Assembly (NCBI GenBank): GCA_963921345.3
Contig: CAWUFE020000002.1
Span: 682,001 to 746,000 of the forward strand
Origin: Hoeflea_A sp963921345
GTDB taxonomy: Bacteria; Pseudomonadota; Alphaproteobacteria; Rhizobiales; Rhizobiaceae
Direction of reading: 5' to 3'
Length of the DNA stretch: 64,000 bases
Numbering within the stretch: the stretch's first letter is position 1; each line of letters opens with the position of its first letter. Of the stretch, positions 43,765 through 51,343 are shown piece after piece. Below the pieces are notes generated by a model, which searched no databases, was not told where the DNA came from, and saw only the letters and a list, made by a program, of their open reading frames with translations. The position numbers were made by a program, and so were the translations under genes.

Positions 43765-44496
43765 TTGACGGAAACAGACGACCCATTTGCGCATCATCCG
43801 GAGCTGCGGGACAAGGTCATCGACCCGCATCGCTCCTATTTTCGCAGCTTCAGGCCTTCCGACTTCGACGAGCGCATGGCAGCGGCGGGATTGCCGCCGC
43901 ACTGGCGGTTGAGCGACGAGGAACGGGAAGCCACGCGCCGCGACATCCTGGCCGGCCACCGCGACGCCGACCTTTGGGTCTTCGCCTACGGTTCGCTGAT
44001 GTGGGATCCGGCCTTTCTGTTCGAGGAGGTCAGACGCGCCGAGGTACCCGGCTATGCAAGACGCTTTTGCCTGCAGGACGATATCGGCGGGCGCGGCTCG
44101 CGGGAAGCGCCGGGCCTGATGGCCGCGCTCGATCGCGGCGATAGCTGCACCGGTCTGGTGTTCCGGATTGCGCGGGAGCGCATCGAAGCCGAAACGGAAA
44201 TCCTGTGGCGGCGCGAGATGCTTGCCGGCTCCTACGTGCCGGCCATCGTCGACGCGGTCAGCGACGCGGGCCCGCTGAAGGCCGTGACCTTCGTCGCCAA
44301 CCGCAAGGCCAGTCGCATCCGGCCTGACATCAGCCGAGCCGAACAGGTTCGCTTCATCGCGACGGGAACGGGAGTTCTGGGTTCGAGCCTCGAATACATC
44401 CAGAACCTCGCCGACCACCTGACGGCGCTGGGCATCGACGACCCGTACGTGTTTTCACTGCTGGACGAGGCGCAGAGCTTCGCCGCCGCTCAATAG
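43765..44496 (+). CDS. ChaC-like gamma-glutamylcyclotransferase
   Basis: The 243-residue protein has the ChaC nucleotide-loop-like FAYGSLMWDP (residues about 72-81), the PGYARRFC strand and EAETEILWRREML with the likely catalytic Glu. ChaC enzymes split glutathione into 5-oxoproline and Cys-Gly, so it may tune glutathione levels. I choose TTG 43765, with GGAGAACG upstream, because it opens the conserved region without an improbable Arg/Pro-rich leader. It follows the LysR gene by 73 bases on the same strand. Confidence 0.82.
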   Translation: MTETDDPFAHHPELRDKVIDPHRSYFRSFRPSDFDERMAAAGLPPHWRLSDEEREATRRDILAGHRDADLWVFAYGSLMWDPAFLFEEVRRAEVPGYARRFCLQDDIGGRGSREAPGLMAALDRGDSCTGLVFRIARERIEAETEILWRREMLAGSYVPAIVDAVSDAGPLKAVTFVANRKASRIRPDISRAEQVRFIATGTGVLGSSLEYIQNLADHLTALGIDDPYVFSLLDEAQSFAAAQ

Positions 44497-44516
44497 AACT
44501 GGCCGCAGCCGCGGGA

Positions 44517-44786
44517 TCACACCCGCTCGGCGAACCAGACGGTCGGCGGGCCGATGCTGTGCGCCTTCTGATAGGCGCCCTTCAGCTTCTCATTGTCCGG
44601 AAAGGCTCGCGCTTCTTCCAGTGAATCAAACTCCAGCGCCAATGTGACGTCGTTCGGATCCTCGACGGATCGATAGACCGCCTCCCCGGTCACGCCAGCT
44701 TCCTTGCGGCTTTCAAAAAAGGCGTCATAGACCTTGCGCCAATCGTCATAGTCTTCGACCGGATGGCGCACAAACAGGACGGGCAT
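44517..44786 (-). CDS. Small dimeric alpha-beta barrel protein, ABM-like
   Basis: The 89-residue product (MPVLFVRHPVEDYDDW...) has the length and pattern of antibiotic-biosynthesis-monooxygenase-like or cyclase-type ferredoxin-fold dimers: a first strand, a helix with WRKVYDAFFE, and LALEFDSLEEARAF. No catalytic function can be assigned. ATG 44786 has AAAGGA at good spacing, whereas the longer in-frame reading has none. Confidence 0.65.
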   Translation of the reverse strand: MPVLFVRHPVEDYDDWRKVYDAFFESRKEAGVTGEAVYRSVEDPNDVTLALEFDSLEEARAFPDNEKLKGAYQKAHSIGPPTVWFAERV

Positions 44787-45079
44787 ATTGCAGATCCTTT
44801 CTTCGTTTCGGGGAATCCCCTCACCTGGGCTCCAGTCTATCAGGCGCCAATAATTCGACACGGCCAAGGCAGACGGTCGATTCGAATCCGGCAGTTTCGT
44901 CGATTATGACAATCCTGAGGCATCACGCCGGGTTTTCAACAGATATTCAAAAGTGACCCCTGACATCGCGCCTCGCTCCGATTTTGGGCGGAAATGATTT
45001 GTTAACTCATCGACCGTGCGTGGACGTGCCGTGACCGGGGGTATTGCCGCGCCAACGACAACAAATGGAGTGGGAGTTC

Positions 45080-46303
45080 ATGCGTCAAACGTCAAAACAA
45101 CGAGTCGGCCAAAGAGCCGGCCATCCCCGGGCCCGGCAGACAGATCCGAATCCGATACGCTTCATCGCACTGACAATGGTCGCCCTCGTCGGCGTTGGCG
45201 CCGGCGCCGTCCTTGGCGCGGCCGCCTACCGTTTCGAGCAGCCATCGGCACCGGAGAACACGCAAAGCTCGCCCGCCCGTACCCAGAACACCGAAGCCGC
45301 GACCACATCGCAGCCCGAACAGAAGATCCAGGCCGCAAAGCCCGCGCAACCGCGATCCGTCGACCGCCAGCAACAGGTTGCCGGCGTCACCGTCGTCACG
45401 CCGACCTCTTTTTCACGCGAGGCGACGGACAAAGGCGGCCGCCAGCAGGCTGAAAACATCCTGACGGTCGCTTCGATCATTCAGCATGCCGAGGAGACAC
45501 GGCCGAAAACGCTGTCCGCCACATCGGCCCGCTTCGGCGATACGGCCCCGCAGCCACTCGCCGGCCAAGACCCGAAGCCGTCCTTCGAGCCCCAGGAAAA
45601 CGGAAGCATCGACAAGGCGCTGACCGGATCGATCGCGGCGCCAACTGACGGGCGGCGGGCAGCCGTCGGCCAGGTGGAACTCGATGAAATGCAAAGCCGC
45701 CTGTCCAAGGAGAATGCCGAGTATTTCAAGTATCCCGCCGACACCGTTGCAGCGGCCGCGATCGCCAAGGGCATGCGCATGAGCCAGGCCCTCAAATATG
45801 TCAGCCTGCGTTCTGAGCCGGACAAGACCTCGACGGAGCTGGCAGTCGTGCCGGCTGGCGCGCAACTGCTGGCGGAGACCGACTGCGACCGCTGGTGCGG
45901 CGCCGTCTATGAGGGGCATGACGGATATATCTACCACACCTATCTGCAAGCTTTGGAGCAAGGATCAGGCGAAGTCGAAATCGCTGAAACCGAAGCCGAG
46001 GTGCAGGCCATCGAAGCCCGCATGGCCGCTCAGGACAAGGAGCATTTCCGCATCCCCGCCGCACCGAAGGCCGCCGCTCCCGCGGCGCCGTCCGCATCGG
46101 GGCTGCGCGAGGGCTGGGCCACGAAATATGTCAATCTTCGCGCCGGGCCTGACAACAAATCGAAAGTCCTGACCATCGTTCCGGCCAATGCGCCTGTCAG
46201 GGCAGAGGACAATTGCAGACACTGGTGCCGAACGATCTATGACGGCCAGGAGGGCTATATCTACAAATCGTTCATCAGGCGGCAGCGGGGTTCGAGCGGG
46301 TAG
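45080..46303 (+). CDS. Membrane-anchored protein with two bacterial SH3 domains
   Basis: The 407-residue protein has a basic N-terminus, one membrane helix near residues 30-50 (FIALTMVALVGVGAGAV), a long low-complexity region rich in Ala, Pro and Gln (50-230), and two SH3_3-type domains: KYVSLRSEPDKTSTELAVV and KYVNLRAGPDNKSKVLTIV, each followed by CDRWC / CRHWC and a GYIY segment. The paired cysteines suggest a disulphide in each domain. The domains would face the periplasm and bind peptidoglycan or a partner. ATG 45080 has GTGGGAG upstream. Confidence 0.82.
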   Translation: MRQTSKQRVGQRAGHPRARQTDPNPIRFIALTMVALVGVGAGAVLGAAAYRFEQPSAPENTQSSPARTQNTEAATTSQPEQKIQAAKPAQPRSVDRQQQVAGVTVVTPTSFSREATDKGGRQQAENILTVASIIQHAEETRPKTLSATSARFGDTAPQPLAGQDPKPSFEPQENGSIDKALTGSIAAPTDGRRAAVGQVELDEMQSRLSKENAEYFKYPADTVAAAAIAKGMRMSQALKYVSLRSEPDKTSTELAVVPAGAQLLAETDCDRWCGAVYEGHDGYIYHTYLQALEQGSGEVEIAETEAEVQAIEARMAAQDKEHFRIPAAPKAAAPAAPSASGLREGWATKYVNLRAGPDNKSKVLTIVPANAPVRAEDNCRHWCRTIYDGQEGYIYKSFIRRQRGSSG

Positions 46304-46306
46304 CGT

Positions 46307-47038
46307 TTATCGACCGAACTGCCGCTCCATCCAGTCCACGGCAAACGGCACGTAGTCGACAGCCTCGAAGCATTCGGCCGTGCAATTGCCCACTGGACCG
46401 GTCCTGGCCAATCCGGTCGCCAGGAACGCCGCGAGGATCCGAATGAAATAATCGTCCTCCGGCCAGTCGACGATGCCGTCCGAGTCGTCCAGGCTGTCGA
46501 TCCACAATTCGCCGCTGTCGGCGCGGACATATCGCCGCCGCACCCGGCGCTTGTCGGGAACCTCGGCCAGGTACTCCGCCCAGTGGGTGAGCGTTACCGT
46601 GTCGGGATCGCTGCCGAGGCGCAGAACGCGACCGCGCATCGCTTCGAAACGCGACAGCACCGAACCAGGCCCGTAATAGTCGTGCAGCGGACAGGGTTCC
46701 AGCAGTGCCGCGTCGAGCGGACCGCTGGCGGCGAAGCGACAGGCAGGGTTGTCGTTGACCCTGGTGCCCGGCCGGGTGCGGAAGACCTCGGCGAGGGCCC
46801 CGATCTCCGGGTCGGCCGGCGTGGTCGCCGCATCGAAGGGAATGCTGTCGTCGGCAGCCAGGATCATCAAGACCGTTCCTTCGGGACCCAGGCAATCGAA
46901 CAGCGCATCGAGCACGCCCATTGCCCCGCCCTCGACAGGACCGACGCGGCGCATGCTCGCATGCACCATAACCGGGCCGCCGGCCGGTCCGAGGCCGAGC
47001 TTCTGGAATTGTCGCGTCAGGATTTTCTTGCTGTGCAT
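46307..47038 (-). CDS. AAC(3)-like acetyltransferase (Antibiotic_NAT fold)
   Basis: The 243-residue protein shows the aminoglycoside 3-N-acetyltransferase-like fold: VMVHASMRRVGPVEGG, GTVLMILAADDS, FRTRPGTRVNDNPACRFAASG, and DYYGPGSVLSRFEAMRGRVLRLG. In such proteins the family name does not prove a drug-resistance role; many environmental members act on other amines. It is 21 bases downstream of the exported acetolactate-decarboxylase-like gene on the minus strand and probably shares its transcript. I start at 47038 (MHSKKI). Confidence 0.78.
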   Translation of the reverse strand: MHSKKILTRQFQKLGLGPAGGPVMVHASMRRVGPVEGGAMGVLDALFDCLGPEGTVLMILAADDSIPFDAATTPADPEIGALAEVFRTRPGTRVNDNPACRFAASGPLDAALLEPCPLHDYYGPGSVLSRFEAMRGRVLRLGSDPDTVTLTHWAEYLAEVPDKRRVRRRYVRADSGELWIDSLDDSDGIVDWPEDDYFIRILAAFLATGLARTGPVGNCTAECFEAVDYVPFAVDWMERQFGR

Positions 47039-47059
47039 GCTTGTGCGTCTCAACCGATG

Positions 47060-47848
47060 TCAGCGAACGTCCCAGTAGTGCACGTTGACGGCGTTCACCT
47101 TCGTCCATTCGATCGTCAGGTCGTCCGTCTCGAGCGCGGTCACGTGCCCCAACACGCTGCGGTCGTCGGCGAGAAAGTGGATATGGTAGGGCACCTGCAG
47201 AACCGTGTTGAGGTGCGGCGGAGCGCGCACTCCGATCATCGTCATCGGCACGTCGGTTGCGGTGTATTTGCGCGTCCCGATGGTCAGGGCCGCCTGACTG
47301 TCGCCGGCCTCGACCTGACGGCGGATTTCGGGATTAGGCAGCGGTCCGGCGAGTTGATACTCGACCGATGCCAGCGTACCCCTGGCGCGAAACAGATAGA
47401 TGAAAGTACCAGAGTCGGCGAACACGTCGTCGAGCACCGTCTGCAACGCCCCGAGATCGACCGGATTGTCGATCCTGAAACTGTCGGTGGCGAAGAAGGA
47501 AACGACCGCGCCGGCCGGCGTGACCTCGTCGGTCAGCTTGCGTGGCACCGGATCGGTAGCGTCCGCGACCCAGTACTCGCCGTCGACGCCGATCACTTCG
47601 CCGGCGCCTTCCGTCAGCGTTCCGATGGCGGTGTCGCCATAGCTGCGCAGGTCGGACCAGCGGAAGTTCAACACCTGGCCGTCGACCTCGAACATGAAGG
47701 GAATTTCCGGCCCGAAAACATAGAGCGAGGTGCGCGCGCCAATCGACGACACCTCGCTGTCATGCGCCGGCGCCAACCCGGTCTGAGCCAGCAACAAGAG
47801 GGTCGCAACAAGCGGAGCGGCGAACCGCCCGGGCAGCGATGTTTTCAT
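47060..47848 (-). CDS. Exported acetolactate-decarboxylase-like protein
   Basis: The 262-residue protein has a signal peptide (residues 1-28, cut after APA) and matches alpha-acetolactate decarboxylase: GDTAIGTLTEGAGEVIGVDGEYW, AVVSFFA, and the zinc-site region VPYHIHFLADDRSVLGH with three histidines. The classical enzyme turns acetolactate into acetoin. ATG 47848 has AGGAGG upstream and a clean signal peptide. Related exported forms are rare in my recollection. It lies upstream of the AAC(3)-like gene. The substrate is inferred from the family. Confidence 0.78.
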   Translation of the reverse strand: MKTSLPGRFAAPLVATLLLLAQTGLAPAHDSEVSSIGARTSLYVFGPEIPFMFEVDGQVLNFRWSDLRSYGDTAIGTLTEGAGEVIGVDGEYWVADATDPVPRKLTDEVTPAGAVVSFFATDSFRIDNPVDLGALQTVLDDVFADSGTFIYLFRARGTLASVEYQLAGPLPNPEIRRQVEAGDSQAALTIGTRKYTATDVPMTMIGVRAPPHLNTVLQVPYHIHFLADDRSVLGHVTALETDDLTIEWTKVNAVNVHYWDVR

Positions 47849-47931
47849 GGTATCCGGCCTCCTGCGGCCATCATGCGCGAAGCGCCGCCGGATGCAAGCC
47901 GGGATCGAAGGTCCGACATGGCCAAATGGAA

Positions 47932-48342
47932 TCAGGAAACAAGGCGTTGATAAAGAACCATCACGTGGCGGATGAGGATTTTTCCGCGGCCAGCCAGCCG
48001 GCGGAAGAATATCTTGTTGTTGCCGTTGCTGATCCATTGCGCGGGAAACGGATCCATGACATGGCCGGCGGTGTCGCCCAGGAAGGACTGCGTGCTGATC
48101 GTCCGGTCGGCGCCGTTCCTGCCGCGCAGTTGCACGCGCAACTCGAAGCCGTCTGCATCCTGGCAATCGAGCCTGTAGCAAAGGATCGGCCGCCGCGACC
48201 GGTCGAGCGCGAGGCCCGCCTCCGGAACGGGATTCCACTGCACTTTCTGAACGTCGCGGCTCTCCTCGGCACCGGGAAGGTCGTTGGGGAGCGGCAGGTC
48301 AAAATCGTCGGTCAGCAATTGATAGCAGGCAATATGCGGCAT
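47932..48342 (-). CDS. Small beta-sandwich-like protein, paralogue of 48801-49199
   Basis: The 136-residue protein has no signal peptide. Its C-terminal half follows the pattern of the gene at 48801: FPAQWISNGNNKIFFRRL and ILIRHVMVLYQ parallel IPKDFLKKGENRLTIRRR and VANVVVQW there, suggesting a shared galactose-binding-like beta sandwich. Role unknown. AAAGGGAGGGGG stands just before the ATG at 48342, and a strong hairpin sits upstream of that site. Confidence 0.5.
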   Translation of the reverse strand: MPHIACYQLLTDDFDLPLPNDLPGAEESRDVQKVQWNPVPEAGLALDRSRRPILCYRLDCQDADGFELRVQLRGRNGADRTISTQSFLGDTAGHVMDPFPAQWISNGNNKIFFRRLAGRGKILIRHVMVLYQRLVS

Positions 48343-48362
48343 GATGATCCCCCTCCCTTTGA

Positions 48363-48396
48363 TTGCCTGCCGTCCGGATTATCGGACGGCAGGCAA
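48363..48396. other. Perfect 14-base-pair hairpin between two small genes
   Basis: TTGCCTGCCGTCCG, a six-base loop (GATTAT), then the exact reverse complement. On the minus strand it starts a few bases after the Cys-rich peptide gene and stops just before the ribosome site of 47932-48342. There is no T-run, so it may be an RNA-stabilising or attenuating structure, or a Rho-linked terminator, rather than a classic terminator. Confidence 0.65.
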
Positions 48397-48401
48397 CAGG
48401 C

Positions 48402-48734
48402 TTACCAGCAGCCGCTCGAGCCGCATTCAACCTGGAACGTGTTTCCCGGGCACGATCCTTCGCTGTCGTCATAGGTCGCGCAGCCGGTTCCGCCCGACTG
48501 GGTGTTCCAGTGCGTGCAGCAGGTTAGCGCGGAATGGCCGCCACGGGCTTTGAAACTCGAGCCTTTCGGCACGAGCCGGCCCTTGCTCGCCGGAACCCGG
48601 CGCAGAACCTTGTTCTGAGCCGCTTGGAATTTCTTCACCCGCGTGTCGCCGGCAAAGGCCGGTTGCAGCGGGACGGCCTGCGCGAGCAGGACTGCCGCGC
48701 AAAGGCAACGTGTCAGTGTTTTCAGCGGTATCAT
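48402..48734 (-). CDS. Small exported Cys-rich protein
   Basis: The 110-residue product has a signal peptide (residues 1-27, cut after AFAG) and a mature part ending in a cluster of six cysteines (TCC, GC, SC, EC, GC) in the last 35 residues. The spacing suggests disulphides in an extracellular peptide. No family recognised. ATG 48734 opens the signal peptide. It is flanked by the two paralogous beta-sandwich genes on the same strand, hinting at a joint function. Confidence 0.55.
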   Translation of the reverse strand: MIPLKTLTRCLCAAVLLAQAVPLQPAFAGDTRVKKFQAAQNKVLRRVPASKGRLVPKGSSFKARGGHSALTCCTHWNTQSGGTGCATYDDSEGSCPGNTFQVECGSSGCW

Positions 48735-48800
48735 GGTGTTTCCTCTCGAAAATCTTGAATGGTGCCCCACCTTGATCGCTTCGGTTTGACGAACCGATCG

Positions 48801-49199
48801 TCAGTCCTCGCGGCGTTCCCGCCACTGGACCACCACATTGGCGACCCGGAACCGGTCGACCGCCCGGCGCCGGATGGTCAGGCGGTTCTCGCCCTTCTTC
48901 AGGAAGTCCTTGGGGATGCGGTCCATCCACAGGTTCCAGCCCTCGTGGTCGACCATGTCGAACGACGGCAGGTGTTTGTCGTTGATCAGGATCCGATGGG
49001 TCATGGCATCGCCTTCGTCGGTCGCCGAATTGCCGACATCCTGCGCCTGAATCAGGATATAGCCTTCGGAACTGATCGACTGACCGGAACGCGAAGCGAG
49101 CGCCGGCTCCTCATCGATGAAGAACTTGCGGGTCGCCTGCTCATTGGGCCGGTCGAACTCGTTGTCGAAGTTGAGCCACGCAAAGTCTGAGCCTAACAT
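48801..49199 (-). CDS. Small beta-sandwich-like protein, paralogue of 47932-48342
   Basis: The 132-residue protein (MLGSDFAWLNFDNEFD...) contains FIDEEPALASRSGQSISS, YILIQAQDVGN, RILINDKHLPSFD and IPKDFLKKGENRLTIRRR, a pattern typical of a carbohydrate-binding-type beta sandwich. AAAGGA precedes the ATG at 49199. No signal peptide. It begins the small minus-strand group 47932-49199. Confidence 0.52.
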   Translation of the reverse strand: MLGSDFAWLNFDNEFDRPNEQATRKFFIDEEPALASRSGQSISSEGYILIQAQDVGNSATDEGDAMTHRILINDKHLPSFDMVDHEGWNLWMDRIPKDFLKKGENRLTIRRRAVDRFRVANVVVQWRERRED

Positions 49200-49424
49200 T
49201 TTTCTTTCCTTTCGATTGTGACGCGGTGGGGCCGCGACGGTGTGACCGCGACGGGACCATCCCGACGCGCCGGAACAGAAAATCAGCACGGCGTAGGTCG
49301 TTCCGTCATGCGACCGTCAATCGACCGTTCTTTGCGTCGCGCCACCGCTTTTGCTGGCGACGTCCGGCTGATACGCTGGCCGCGGTGGGGTTTTCCGACG
49401 GTCGAACCACGGAGGACGCAAGGC

Positions 49425-49937
49425 ATGAAAAACGCAATGGAACTGAGAACCCGACGGGCAAGCGGCGTGTTCGGACGGCTGGTGCGCGAATGGACGCTCG
49501 ATTTCGACGCGGCGGTTCCGCATCGTCAGGAAGCGGACGGCCGATTGCTGATCAGCGTCGGCGACCTGCGCGCGATCCTCACGGAAAACGGCCTCGTCGA
49601 GGGCAACGCCGACGACGATATGGATGGCGACTACCGCATTCGCGCCGATATCGAGGAGATCGAACTGATCCCCCGAAGACCGAAGCGTTTCTCGATCCTG
49701 CTGCCCGAAAAGGGAGTGCTGGAAGGCCTGCAGTCAGGCGACGCCGGACAACTGCGGATGGCCGCCGTCTACGCAGAGGTCGACCCGGCCAAACCGGAAC
49801 TGGATCTGAAGCAACTGCGTGCCGCCGCCGATGATGGCCGCCCTGCAACCTATCAGGTAACGCTGGAGGGTGAGGACCGGTTCCGCAAGTTCCTCGACCC
49901 CTATATGGCGTCCTACATGTGCACCCAGTGTCTCTGA
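49425..49937 (+). CDS. Hypothetical protein with a C-terminal CxxC tail
   Basis: The 170-residue protein has no signal peptide. It is acidic in the middle (NADDDMDGDY) and ends YMCTQCL. The ATG at 49425 has AAGG just upstream; longer in-frame readings start in the divergent promoter region. No family recognised. It is divergent from the 49199 gene, which suggests shared regulation with that group. Confidence 0.5.
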   Translation: MKNAMELRTRRASGVFGRLVREWTLDFDAAVPHRQEADGRLLISVGDLRAILTENGLVEGNADDDMDGDYRIRADIEEIELIPRRPKRFSILLPEKGVLEGLQSGDAGQLRMAAVYAEVDPAKPELDLKQLRAAADDGRPATYQVTLEGEDRFRKFLDPYMASYMCTQCL

Positions 49938-49969
49938 GGCCGTCCGCTCTGCGCTAACGACGTCTTGGT

Positions 49970-51280
49970 CTAGCCCCGGTCGAGCAGTTTTTGCCCCTGT
50001 TCAGCCGCGTGATCGAGCGCCTCCTGCGGATCTGCCCCGTTGCTGGCCACGTCAGAAATGGCGTTGGCGATCAGCTGCATGATCTCGGGCCAGACGTCCA
50101 CCTGAGGCCAGACGCGGGAATTTCCGAGACTTTTGGCGGCGGCTGAATGCAGACCGCGATTGGCGGCGTTGACTTCCTCGTCGCCGAGATTCTGCTTGTG
50201 CAGCGCGACAATGACGTTTCGGTCCTGTTTCTCGGTGACGTTGCGTTTCTCGAGATCGGGATTGGAGACCCATTTTAGGAACTCCCACGCCGCTTCCCGG
50301 TTGGCGGAATTGACGTTGATGCCGGTCGGCATCGACATGGCGAAGGTCACAGCGTTCTCGCCACCGAAGGCGGGCACCCCGGTAAAGCCAATCTGACCGG
50401 GGTCCAATGTGGTGTTCTTGCCAAGGATCCGGGAACCGTAGTGCCACCACCAGCCCATGAAAAAGGCGCTCTTTCCGGCTGCGACGGAAAGCGAGGCATC
50501 GTATGGCGTGAAGGACAATGCACCTTCCGTGTTGATCTCATGCTCAAGTTCCAGATCGGCATAAAACTTAAGCGCCTCAACACCGGCGGGCGAGTTGAAG
50601 ACAAGCTTTCCGTCCTGGATAAGCTCCCCGCCGTTGCTCCAGAGCAAATTGACCCAGGTGAAGATGTTCTGCTGGTTCTTCGGCGAATAGTAGTTCGCCA
50701 GTCCAAGCCCCTCCTTCTCCTTTATCAATTTGGCGGCGGCGACCAGCTCATCCCATGCTTCGGGAACCTTCAGGCCGTGTTTTTCCAACAGGTCCTTGCG
50801 GTAGAACAACAGCTGTGCGTGTCCGCGCAGCGGCAGCCCGTAGACTTTGCCGTCATAAGTGGCACCCTGCTGGTGGGCCAGGAAGTAGCGATCCATCGAG
50901 ACGCCATCCTGCGCCATCTGCTCGTCCAGCGGGACGAACAGGTCGCGCAGGCCCGGTCCCCACGCATCCATGTAATTGATCAGATCGGGGTCGCTGTCGC
51001 CACCGATCTTGATCGCAAGGATTTTCTCCAGCAGTGTTTTAAACGGAATGAACTCGAATTCCACCTCGATCCCGGTCAGCTTCGTAAACTCGGCGGCGCG
51101 CGCTTCGTGGCCGCTGTATTGGCTCGCCACCGGAGCAAGATAGGTCAGTTTCGTACCGGCATAGGGTTTGCCCGGCTTCAGCCCGTAGTCGGGTTCGGTG
51201 GCGTTTGCGGCGGTTGCGATCGAGGCAAACAATGCGACCGCGCTGACCGACCTCAGGATTTCTCTTCTGCTCCACGTCAT
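49970..51280 (-). CDS. Extracellular solute-binding protein of an ABC importer (family 1)
   Basis: The 436-residue protein begins SRREILRSVSAVALFASIAT, a Tat-like signal peptide, and has the two-lobed fold of sugar- or oligosaccharide-type solute-binding proteins (KLTYLAPVASQ, TGIEVEFEFIPF, YGLPLRGHAQLLFYRKDLLEKHGLKVPEAWDEL). No permease or ATPase gene is nearby, so it either partners with a distant importer or is an orphan. It is 63 bases downstream of the alkaline-phosphatase-superfamily gene on the same strand. Confidence 0.85.
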   Translation of the reverse strand: MTWSRREILRSVSAVALFASIATAANATEPDYGLKPGKPYAGTKLTYLAPVASQYSGHEARAAEFTKLTGIEVEFEFIPFKTLLEKILAIKIGGDSDPDLINYMDAWGPGLRDLFVPLDEQMAQDGVSMDRYFLAHQQGATYDGKVYGLPLRGHAQLLFYRKDLLEKHGLKVPEAWDELVAAAKLIKEKEGLGLANYYSPKNQQNIFTWVNLLWSNGGELIQDGKLVFNSPAGVEALKFYADLELEHEINTEGALSFTPYDASLSVAAGKSAFFMGWWWHYGSRILGKNTTLDPGQIGFTGVPAFGGENAVTFAMSMPTGINVNSANREAAWEFLKWVSNPDLEKRNVTEKQDRNVIVALHKQNLGDEEVNAANRGLHSAAAKSLGNSRVWPQVDVWPEIMQLIANAISDVASNGADPQEALDHAAEQGQKLLDRG

Positions 51281-51343
51281 GTTCCGCTCCCTTTTGGATG
51301 TGTTCTCTGCTGTCGCTTCGGCGTCTGCTGCCCAATTCCCCGC

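Noticed and set aside
46307..47038. Aminoglycoside resistance gene
   Set aside because: The fold matches AAC(3), but there is no resistance context and many environmental members have other roles, so a resistance claim is not supported.
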